DNA of 10,680 nucleotides from VBCK01 sp035939615 (lineage in GTDB: Bacteria; Pseudomonadota; Gammaproteobacteria; Burkholderiales; Burkholderiaceae_F), in assembly GCA_035939615.1 (NCBI GenBank), contig DASZFP010000150.1:1-10680 (forward strand). The letters are read 5' to 3'. The first letter of the stretch is position 1, and every line of letters starts with the position of its first letter. The position numbers were made by a program, and so were the translations under genes. Positions 1 to 10,680 of this stretch are shown here, piece by piece. A model generated the notes under the pieces. The model was not told the origin of the DNA. It ran no database searches and worked only from the letters and a program-made list of their open reading frames with translations.

Positions 1-28
1 GAGAGGGGCTGATTTCGCAGCGCGCAGC

Positions 29-2920
<2,892 letters not shown>

Positions 2921-2921
2921 G

Positions 2922-3308
2922 TCACTTGTGCTGCGCGACGTTGCTGGCGTACTGGCCCGCATCGAGCAGCCGCGCCTGCGAGCCCGGCTCGAGCGGACGC
3001 AGCCGGAACAGCCACGCGGAAAAGGCGTCGGCGTTGATCGATTCGGGCTTTTCGGTGACGGCCGGATTGACCGCGACCACCTCCCCGGCGATCGGCGCGT
3101 ACACGTCGGAGGCCGCCTTGACCGACTCGACCACGGCGGCCGCTTCGCCGGCCTTCAGGGCGCGGCCGACCTTGGGCAGCTCGATGAACACCAGGTCGCC
3201 GAGCGACTCCTGGGCAAAATCGGTGATGCCGACGGTGGCGCTGCCGTCGCTTTCCCATCGCACCCATTCGTGCGAATCCGTGTACTTCAGCTCCGGCGGC
3301 ACTTTCAT
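2922..3308 (-). CDS. gcvH: Glycine cleavage system H protein (lipoyl carrier)
   Basis: GcvH is the small lipoylated shuttle that carries the aminomethyl intermediate from GcvP to GcvT and is then reoxidised by the L protein. The product is 128 residues, the usual length. The start reads MKVPPELKYTDSHEWVR. The lipoyl attachment site is ESVKAASD with the modified lysine at K64, followed by a Y-A-P-I-x-G-E-V turn at residues 70-77 and the conserved NADAFSAWL near residue 92. The ATG at 3308 is preceded by a strong Shine-Dalgarno, AGGAAAGGA at 3326-3318, nine bases upstream. The gene lies 50 bases after gcvT and one base before gcvP, so all three are very probably one transcript. The longer minus-strand reading frame running from 4079 through this gene is an artefact; only its C-terminal part is real protein. 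Confidence 0.97.
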   Translation of the reverse strand: MKVPPELKYTDSHEWVRWESDGSATVGITDFAQESLGDLVFIELPKVGRALKAGEAAAVVESVKAASDVYAPIAGEVVAVNPAVTEKPESINADAFSAWLFRLRPLEPGSQARLLDAGQYASNVAQHK

Positions 3309-3317
3309 CGGATCAGG

Positions 3318-3326
3318 TCCTTTCCT
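3318..3326 (-). promoter_or_regulatory. Strong ribosome binding site of gcvH
   Basis: On the minus strand the sequence AGGAAAGGA lies nine bases before the gcvH ATG at 3308. It is the clearest Shine-Dalgarno among the three gcv genes. This fits a need for more H protein than T or P protein, though that ratio is an inference. It sits in the 50-base gcvT-gcvH gap (3309-3358), which shows no hairpin or promoter that I can recognise. Confidence 0.75.
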
Positions 3327-3358
3327 GGTTTGAACAGCAAGCGCGTTGGTCGAGCTCT

Positions 3359-4450
3359 CTATATGAGCGGCCGGCCGTGGCGCACGAAGCGGGGCTTGAC
3401 CACCCGCGCGGGCGCCGGCCCGGCGCGCAGCTGCGCGGTCACGGTATCGCCCGGCTGCACCGCCGCCGGCACGCGCGCCAGCGCGATCGACACCTGCAGC
3501 GTCGGCGAAAAACTCCCGCTGGTGATCTGCCCTTCCCCGTGCTCGGTGACCACGGTCTGATGGGCCCGCAGCACGCCCTTGTCGAGCAGCTTCAGCCCCA
3601 GCAACTGGCGCAGCGGCCCGGAGGCGCGCTGGCGCTCCAGCGCGATCCGCCCGACGAAGGAGCGATCCGCATCGAGCTCGACGGTCCAGCCCAGGCCCGA
3701 CTCGAGCGGCGTGACGCTCTCGTCCATGTCCTGCCCGTACAGCGCCAGCCCGGCCTCCAGCCGCAGCGTGTCGCGCGCGCCCAGGCCGCAGGCGCGCGCG
3801 CCCGAAGCGGTCAGGCTGCGCCACACGCCGGCCGCCTTCTCGACCGGCACCACGATCTCGAAGCCGTCTTCGCCCGTATAGCCGGTGCGGCCCACGAAGG
3901 CCGCATCCAGCCGGGTCGAATGAAAGCCGTCCAGCGGCACCGCGCGCGCGGCCAGCTCCGGCTGGGCGCGCGCCAGCAGCGCCGCCGAGTTGGGGCCCTG
4001 CAGCGCGATGATGGCCAGGTCCGGGCGCGGCCGGCATTCGACCCGCAGACCCCGGCTCGACACGAGCTCGTCCATCCATTGCAGGTCGCGCTCGGCGGTG
4101 GCCGCATTCAGGATGGCGCGAAACCGGTTCGGATCGTCACCCCAGCGATACACGATCAGGTCGTCCAGCACGCCGCCGCGCTCGTTCAGCATGCACGCAT
4201 ACATGGCCCGGTCCGGGCCGCGCCGTCCGATGTCGGCCGTGAGGAGCTGCTGCAGAAAGGCGCGCGCATCGGCCCAGGCGATGTCGATCACGCACATGTG
4301 CGACACGTCGAACACGCCGGCGTCGCGCCGCACCGCGTGGTGCTCCTCGATCTGGGAGCCGTAGTGCAACGGCATTTCCCAGCCGCCGAAATCGACCATG
4401 CGAGCGCCCGCGGCCAGGTGGACCTCGTACAGCGCGGTGCGTTTCAGCAT
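3359..4450 (-). CDS. gcvT: Aminomethyltransferase, T protein of the glycine cleavage system
   Basis: GcvT takes the aminomethyl group from lipoyl-GcvH, releases ammonia and transfers the one-carbon unit to tetrahydrofolate, giving 5,10-methylene-THF. The product is 363 residues, typical of bacterial GcvT. Landmarks are MVDFGGWEMP at residues 18-27, DVSHM further on, an aspartate pair in VLDDLIVYR at D96-D97 (the region of the catalytic aspartate in the family), GYTGEDGFEI at 190-199, and GLGARDTLRLEAGLALYG after that. I place the start at the ATG at 4450, giving MLKRTALYEVHL, which matches family N-termini. A frame extension to 4498 would add 16 residues with no family resemblance. A purine-rich GGGGACGG lies roughly ten bases upstream. 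The gene heads the operon and follows the histidine kinase gene by 84 bases on the same strand, so read-through is possible. Confidence 0.96.
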   Translation of the reverse strand: MLKRTALYEVHLAAGARMVDFGGWEMPLHYGSQIEEHHAVRRDAGVFDVSHMCVIDIAWADARAFLQQLLTADIGRRGPDRAMYACMLNERGGVLDDLIVYRWGDDPNRFRAILNAATAERDLQWMDELVSSRGLRVECRPRPDLAIIALQGPNSAALLARAQPELAARAVPLDGFHSTRLDAAFVGRTGYTGEDGFEIVVPVEKAAGVWRSLTASGARACGLGARDTLRLEAGLALYGQDMDESVTPLESGLGWTVELDADRSFVGRIALERQRASGPLRQLLGLKLLDKGVLRAHQTVVTEHGEGQITSGSFSPTLQVSIALARVPAAVQPGDTVTAQLRAGPAPARVVKPRFVRHGRPLI

Positions 4451-4478
4451 GCAAGCCGTCCCCGATCGGAAACGGCGA

Positions 4479-4484
4479 ATTATC
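4479..4484 (-). promoter_or_regulatory. Possible -10 element for the gcv operon
   Basis: The minus strand reads GATAAT here, five of six matches to the sigma-70 -10 consensus, in an otherwise very GC-rich leader 28 bases before the gcvT start. No -35 match lies at 16-18 bases upstream; TTGCTC occurs only eight bases away. If used, it would give a short leader of about 20 bases and would need an activator. It may equally be chance. Confidence 0.25.
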
Positions 4485-4494
4485 GACCATCCGA

Positions 4495-4521
4495 GCAATG
4501 GCCGCGCGCCGCGCGCAATGG
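4495..4521. repeat. Short direct repeat in the gcvT leader
   Basis: GCAATGG occurs twice, at 4495-4501 and 4515-4521, exactly 20 bases apart, which is about two helical turns. The 13 bases between are the alternating GC run CCGCGCGCCGCGC. The spacing and the position just upstream of the possible -10 element would suit a dimeric regulator, but seven-base repeats also arise by chance in such sequence. No known operator was recognised. Confidence 0.35.
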
Positions 4522-4534
4522 ACAGTGGGTCTGG

Positions 4535-7642
<3,108 letters not shown>

Positions 7643-7831
7643 GGGCCTGCCCCCGCCTGACGGCCCCAGGATTCCGGGACCTTGGCCCCAGTAACGGCGC
7701 GAGCGCGCCGCAACTGAAGCCGCGGCGGGAAAATCGGGCCTTTTCGTCGGCATCAATGGCCGGTGCCGGCCATGCAACGGCAACGGCCGCGCCGGATCCC
7801 GGCCGCGTGGCGCGGGCCATCCGGCCCCGCT
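7643..7831. other. Intergenic region between dcd and the hybrid kinase
   Basis: These 189 bases are the longest gene-free stretch here. The kinase frame stays open through part of it to a TTG at 7783, but that extension has no family-like sequence. The region holds two perfect inverted repeats, ATGGCCGG-TG-CCGGCCAT at 7756-7773 and CGGCGCG-AG-CGCGCCG at 7695-7710. Neither is followed by a T-run on the minus strand. I see no convincing promoter. GGGGGCAGG lies just before the ATG at 7642 and may serve as its ribosome binding site. Confidence 0.55.
7756..7773. repeat. Perfect 8-base inverted repeat downstream of dcd
   Basis: ATGGCCGG and CCGGCCAT flank the two bases TG, giving an 18-base near-palindrome 59 bases past the dcd stop. 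In RNA the two-base loop would force the innermost pairs open, leaving a short stem and four- to six-base loop. There is no following T-run. It may be a rho-independent-like structure, a protein site or chance in GC-rich DNA. Confidence 0.4.
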
Positions 7832-8395
7832 TCAGGTCCGCGGCAGAGTGACCCCGGTTTGGCCCTGGTACTTGCCGCCGCGGTCGCGATACGAGGTCTC
7901 GCACACCTCGTCGGACTCGATGAAGATCACCTGGGCGCAGCCTTCGTTGGCGTAGATGCGGGCCGGCAGCGTCGTGGTGTTGGAGAACTCCAGCGTCACG
8001 TGGCCTTCCCACTCGGGCTCCAGCGGGGTGACATTCACGATGATGCCGCAGCGCGCGTACGTACTTTTACCCAGGCAGATCGTCAGCACGTTGCGCGGAA
8101 TGCGGAAGTATTCGATGGTGCGGGCCAGCGCGAACGAATTGGGCGGAATGATGCACACGTCGCCGCGCAGATCGACGAAGGAGTTCGGGTCGAAGGCTTT
8201 CGGATCGACGATGGTCGAGTTGATGTTGGTGAAGATCTTGAACTCCGGCGCGCAGCGGATGTCGTAGCCGTAGCTCGACGTTCCGTACGAGACGACCCGG
8301 CGGCCGTCGACGCTGCGGACCTGGGTCGGCTCGAACGGCTCGATCATGCCCAGGGCCGCCATGCGGCGGATCCAGCGGTCGCTTTTCACGCTCAT
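7832..8395 (-). CDS. dcd: dCTP deaminase
   Basis: Dcd deaminates dCTP to dUTP, the precursor of dUMP for thymidylate synthesis; the family forms cytoplasmic homotrimers. The product is 187 residues, normal for the betaproteobacterial form. GKSTYAR at residues 109-115 matches the substrate-binding motif (RSSLAR type), and WEGHVTLEFSN carries the expected catalytic glutamate at E136 (E138 in the E. coli enzyme). The NEGCAQ segment and the C-terminal GGKYQGQTG tail that folds over the nucleotide are also present. I chose the ATG at 8395 (MSVKSDRW), which matches family N-termini; a GTG at 8404 would add three residues. No clear Shine-Dalgarno precedes either. The gene is divergent from the PLP enzyme gene and is followed on the same strand, after 189 bases, by the hybrid kinase. 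It is a housekeeping gene with no obvious functional tie to its neighbours. Confidence 0.96.
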   Translation of the reverse strand: MSVKSDRWIRRMAALGMIEPFEPTQVRSVDGRRVVSYGTSSYGYDIRCAPEFKIFTNINSTIVDPKAFDPNSFVDLRGDVCIIPPNSFALARTIEYFRIPRNVLTICLGKSTYARCGIIVNVTPLEPEWEGHVTLEFSNTTTLPARIYANEGCAQVIFIESDEVCETSYRDRGGKYQGQTGVTLPRT

Positions 8396-8423
8396 GGCGG
8401 GCACGATACGCGAACGAAAAGGC

Positions 8424-8454
8424 TTGCACCGGAAGCCGGGCTGGGTTACATAAT
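8424..8454 (+). promoter_or_regulatory. Candidate promoter of the PLP enzyme gene
   Basis: TTGCAC at 8424-8429 and CATAAT at 8449-8454 resemble -35 and -10 boxes, spaced 19 bases apart. The -10 matches consensus at five of six positions, the -35 at three. TACATA at 8447-8452 would give a 17-base spacer but a poorer -10. This is the most AT-rich spot in the 110-base divergent region between dcd and the plus-strand gene. Transcription would start near 8461, leaving a leader of about 45 bases. No clear dcd promoter was seen on the other strand. Confidence 0.4.
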
Positions 8455-8505
8455 CGGGTCCACCTTCCCGCGTGCCGCCGGTACCAGCCGGTCAGGAATG
8501 GAAAA

Positions 8506-9693
8506 ATGCCGTTGGACCGGAGTCGCACCTACCGCCACAGCGCACCGCCCGATGCGCGCCGCTCCCCTCCGAACGACTGGATACCGGCGCAGCCCGGTGA
8601 CCCGATCCAGGAAATCGACACGCCGGCGCTGATCCTGGACCTGGACAAGTTCGAGGCCAATTTAAAGCGAATGGCCGATTTTGCGGCGCGCGCGCACGTG
8701 CGGATCCGCCCGCATGCGAAGGTCCACAAGTGCGCGGAGATCGCCCGCCGCCAGATCAATGCGTTCGACCGCGGCATCTGCTGCCAGAAGCTGGGCGAGG
8801 CCGAGGCGATGCTGGCCGGCGACGTCACCGACATCCTGATCACCAGCCAGGTGGTCGGCGAGCGCAAGATGCGGCGCCTGGCGCGGCTGGCGCGCCACTA
8901 CGCGCCGGCGCGGCTGGGCCTGTGCATCGACCACCCGGACGTCGCGCGGCAACTGGCGGCGGTGTGCGAGGCCGAAGAAGCACGCCTGGAAGTGTATGTG
9001 GACGTCGACCTGGGCCAGAACCGCGGCGGGGTGCAAACGCCCGAGGCGGCCGTCGAGCTGGCGCGCATCCTGGTGTCGAGCCCCAACCTGTCGCTGATGG
9101 GGATCCACGCTTTTTCCAGCATGGCACAGTACCGGCGCGGCGCTCCGGAGCGGCGTGAGGCGACCGACCGGGGCGCGCAGCGCGCCTCGGTGATGCGCGA
9201 TGCGCTGCTGGCCGCCAACCTGCCGTGCAACGTCGTGTGCGGCGGCGGCACGGGATCGTTCCTGTACGAGGCCGCCAGCGGCGTTTTCAACGAGATCCAC
9301 GCCGGCTCCTTCGCGCTGATGGACATCAATTACACCCGCAACGAGCACGATCCGGCCGGTCCCCGCTTCGAGTGCGCCCTGTTCGTGCTGAGCTGCGTGA
9401 TCAGCGTGGGCGAAGAGCGCGCGACGCTGGATGCGGGGCTGAAGGCGTTTTCGACCGACACCGGACCGCCCCAGCCGACCTTCGCCGGGTGGCGCGTGCG
9501 CGCGGTCGCCGATGAACACACGGTGCTGATACGCGCCACCGAGGACGGCCAGCCGGTCAAGCTGGGCGACAAGGCGCTGCTGATTCCTAACCGCAGCGAT
9601 CCGACCGTGAACCTGCACGACTGGATCGTCGCGGTCCGCGCCAACTCGGTCGAAGCGGTCTGGCCCATCGACGCCCGCGGCGCGATGTACTGA
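8506..9693 (+). CDS. Fold-type III PLP enzyme, D-threonine aldolase / D-serine dehydratase / hydroxyaspartate aldolase group
   Basis: The 395-residue product has the alanine-racemase-like TIM barrel of the DSD1 group. DTPALILDLDKFEANL opens the domain, RPHAKVHK carries the PLP lysine at K72, and GGGTGSF at 246-252 is the phosphate-binding loop. The C-terminal domain has SDPTVNLHDW at 364-373 and ends with VWPIDARGA, closest in my memory to 3-hydroxyaspartate aldolases. Such enzymes cleave or dehydrate D-beta-hydroxy amino acids, often giving glycine. The family's metal-binding His-x-Asp/Cys motif reads N-R-S-D here: R363 replaces histidine, while D365 remains. The activity is therefore uncertain. 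The ATG at 8506 is supported by AGGA at 8494-8497, eight bases upstream. About 27 residues precede the conserved domain. The gene is alone on the plus strand, divergent from dcd and convergent with the next gene. The exact substrate cannot be assigned. Confidence 0.9.
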   Translation: MPLDRSRTYRHSAPPDARRSPPNDWIPAQPGDPIQEIDTPALILDLDKFEANLKRMADFAARAHVRIRPHAKVHKCAEIARRQINAFDRGICCQKLGEAEAMLAGDVTDILITSQVVGERKMRRLARLARHYAPARLGLCIDHPDVARQLAAVCEAEEARLEVYVDVDLGQNRGGVQTPEAAVELARILVSSPNLSLMGIHAFSSMAQYRRGAPERREATDRGAQRASVMRDALLAANLPCNVVCGGGTGSFLYEAASGVFNEIHAGSFALMDINYTRNEHDPAGPRFECALFVLSCVISVGEERATLDAGLKAFSTDTGPPQPTFAGWRVRAVADEHTVLIRATEDGQPVKLGDKALLIPNRSDPTVNLHDWIVAVRANSVEAVWPIDARGAMY

Positions 9694-9696
9694 GGC

Positions 9697-9713
9697 GGGC
9701 CGCGCCGCGGCCC
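9697..9713 (+). terminator. GC-rich hairpin in the convergent gap, probable terminator
   Basis: GGGCCGCG and CGCGGCCC flank a single C, so a six-pair stem with a five-base loop can form four bases past the TGA at 9691-9693. It is followed on the plus strand by the moderately T-rich TCATTTCATT. It sits in the 25-base gap between two convergent genes and could stop transcription of the plus-strand gene. On the minus strand no T-run follows it, so it would be weak there. Confidence 0.55.
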
Positions 9714-9718
9714 TCATT

Positions 9719-10516
9719 TCATTGCACGGGCGGGGGCGCGGCGGCCTCGGGGGGAGCAAAGCGCGGCTGCAGCGCGGTCAGCTGCTCCTCGGTGGTCGCG
9801 ACCAGCCAGCGGCGCGCGCTGTCGACCTGGTGGCGGTTGTGATCGCGGAACGGACCCATCGCCGGCGCTTCCTTCCACAGCAGCGGCGCGCTGCGGCTGG
9901 TGCGGGCCGAGGGCGTTCCCACCAGCAGGCAGTACGGTCCCAGCGGCAGCGACACCAGCGGCAGGGCCGGCTTGGCGCGCACCCGCCAGTCGATGAACGG
10001 GGCGTCCGAGATCAGGAAGGGCTGCGGAAATCCGTAGAAGATCGTGAAGTCGTAGAGCGCCAGCTGCTCGCGCACGCCGACCCACAGGCGCCGCACGTCC
10101 TCGATCACCGCGGCGCGGATCTCGTGGTCGAACATCGGCTCCTGCGTATAGCGCGCCTGGGCCTGCTCGGCGTCGCGCTGATAGGCGCTGACCAGGGCCA
10201 GTTCCACACAGTCCTGCACTGCACGCGCCACCTCGGCCGGCGAGCCCGCCTCGGTGGAGCGGCCATGCTGCGCGGCATGCAGCAGCCGCGCCAGTCCCCC
10301 CTCGTGCAGCGCCGGGCCGGCGTGCGCGTCGGGTGGCGCATCCTTCAGCAGCGAGACATAAATATGGGTTTCGACAGCGAAATGCGCCTTCTTGCCTTCG
10401 TCGAAGCGGATTTCGCCGCTGGCGCAATCGAGGTAGCGGGTGCCAACGCGTCCGTGCTCCCAGACCCAGTTGCGCAGGAAGGGACGCAGCGCGTGCAGCG
10501 CTTCGGGTTTCGTCAC
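9719..10516 (-). CDS. DUF4238-like protein of unknown function
   Basis: The 265-residue soluble protein has no signal peptide or membrane segment. Its N-terminus (FLRNWVWEHGRVG, then ETHIYV) and the segment FLISDAPFIDW at residues 167-177, followed by LPLGPYCLLVG, resemble the pattern of DUF4238 proteins, in which an N-terminal histidine/proline motif precedes an R-N-W/F and a later T/I-S-D-x-P. I assign this from memory of the family and hold it loosely. No catalytic residues can be named. The start is a GTG at 10516 with only a weak GGCGG before it. The first internal ATG encodes the methionine of the PMFDHEI segment, far inside the conserved part, so GTG is the better choice though uncertain. 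The tail is rich in alanine and proline. The gene is convergent with the PLP enzyme gene and 48 bases downstream of a partial gene on the same strand, so it may share its transcript. Confidence 0.75.
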   Translation of the reverse strand: MTKPEALHALRPFLRNWVWEHGRVGTRYLDCASGEIRFDEGKKAHFAVETHIYVSLLKDAPPDAHAGPALHEGGLARLLHAAQHGRSTEAGSPAEVARAVQDCVELALVSAYQRDAEQAQARYTQEPMFDHEIRAAVIEDVRRLWVGVREQLALYDFTIFYGFPQPFLISDAPFIDWRVRAKPALPLVSLPLGPYCLLVGTPSARTSRSAPLLWKEAPAMGPFRDHNRHQVDSARRWLVATTEEQLTALQPRFAPPEAAAPPPVQ

Positions 10517-10564
10517 CCGCCGATGATGGTTGGGGCGCGCCCGGCCGTCAAGCGCGGCGCCGAA

Positions 10565-10680
10565 CTACGACAGGTTGATCAGGGTCGAGCCCGAAGCCCA
10601 CAGAAAAGGGCCGCCGACGATGCTCTCGGGCTGCGCGGGGCCCGGGTCGCCGTCGTGGGTGGTCGCGGCCGATGACGAGC
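10565..10680 (-). CDS. C-terminal end of an unidentified gene, cut by the window edge
   Basis: On the minus strand the frame is open from the right edge to a TAG at 10565-10567 and encodes 37 residues ending GGPFLWASGSTLINLS. The preceding part is rich in D, G, P and A, with THDGDPGPAQPES. GC-rich wobble codons and placement 48 bases before the next gene on the same strand favour a real gene end. The product is not recognised and the start lies outside the window. The plus-strand frame across the same bases is an antisense shadow in my reading. Bases 10517-10564 between the two genes show no clear promoter or terminator. Confidence 0.5.
   Translation of the reverse strand, partial: SSSAATTHDGDPGPAQPESIVGGPFLWASGSTLINLS

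Noticed and set aside
2922..4079. 385-residue minus-strand frame running from inside gcvT through gcvH
   Set aside because: Only the last 128 residues are GcvH; the rest is an out-of-frame reading of gcvT. Not a fusion protein.
4451..4534. Glycine riboswitch upstream of gcvT
   Set aside because: Expected for this operon type, but the gap is too short for a tandem form and no conserved aptamer segments were seen.
7643..7783. 47-residue N-terminal extension of the kinase from a TTG at 7783
   Set aside because: The sequence before the ATG at 7642 has no family resemblance, and the extension would push the first membrane helix away from the N-terminus.
7763..8632. Plus-strand frame across dcd into the start of the PLP enzyme gene
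   Set aside because: It is antisense to dcd and out of frame with the PLP enzyme; no motif is visible.
8662..9759. 365-residue minus-strand frame opposite the PLP enzyme gene
   Set aside because: An antisense shadow of a gene with a clear PLP motif, Shine-Dalgarno and family-length product.
9722..10675. 317-residue plus-strand frame opposite the DUF4238-like gene
   Set aside because: The minus-strand product has varied composition and motif-like segments, whereas the plus frame is Arg/Gly/Ala-rich and runs over the hairpin and both gene ends.

Overview
The window is about 10.7 kb of very GC-rich chromosomal DNA. It probably comes from a betaproteobacterium, likely Burkholderiales. This rests on the base composition, on a Dcd protein that begins MSVKSDRWIRRMA and ends in the long beta-type form, and on the gcvT-gcvH-gcvP gene order. 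The taxonomic call is inference from remembered family sequences, not from a search. No tRNA, rRNA, insertion sequence, CRISPR array or prophage gene was seen, and no gap between genes exceeds 200 bases.

Positions 29-4450 (minus strand) hold the glycine cleavage operon, read gcvT then gcvH then gcvP. It encodes the T, H and P proteins that oxidise glycine to CO2, NH3 and methylene-tetrahydrofolate. The L protein is not in the window. The 84-base leader before gcvT shows no glycine riboswitch.

Upstream and on the same strand (4535-7642) is a large membrane hybrid histidine kinase. Its architecture is TM, dCache-like sensor, TM, HisKA, HATPase, a degenerate receiver, an intact receiver, then an Hpt domain. 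No partner response regulator is nearby. Before it, also on the minus strand (7832-8395), lies dcd, dCTP deaminase, which makes dUTP for thymidylate synthesis.

A 110-base divergent intergenic region separates dcd from a plus-strand gene (8506-9693). That gene encodes a fold-type III PLP enzyme of the D-threonine aldolase / D-serine dehydratase / hydroxyaspartate aldolase group. Its expected metal-ligand histidine appears to be arginine, which is the most notable point in the window. A GC-rich hairpin (9697-9713) separates this gene from a convergent minus-strand gene (9719-10516) encoding a DUF4238-like protein of unknown function. At the right edge is the C-terminal tail of another minus-strand gene.

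The functional thread is glycine. D-threonine or 3-hydroxyaspartate aldolases release glycine, which the Gcv system would consume, but the genes are about 4 kb apart on opposite strands and the link is speculative. Overall this looks like ordinary core-genome DNA; I did not find a convincing new multi-gene system.
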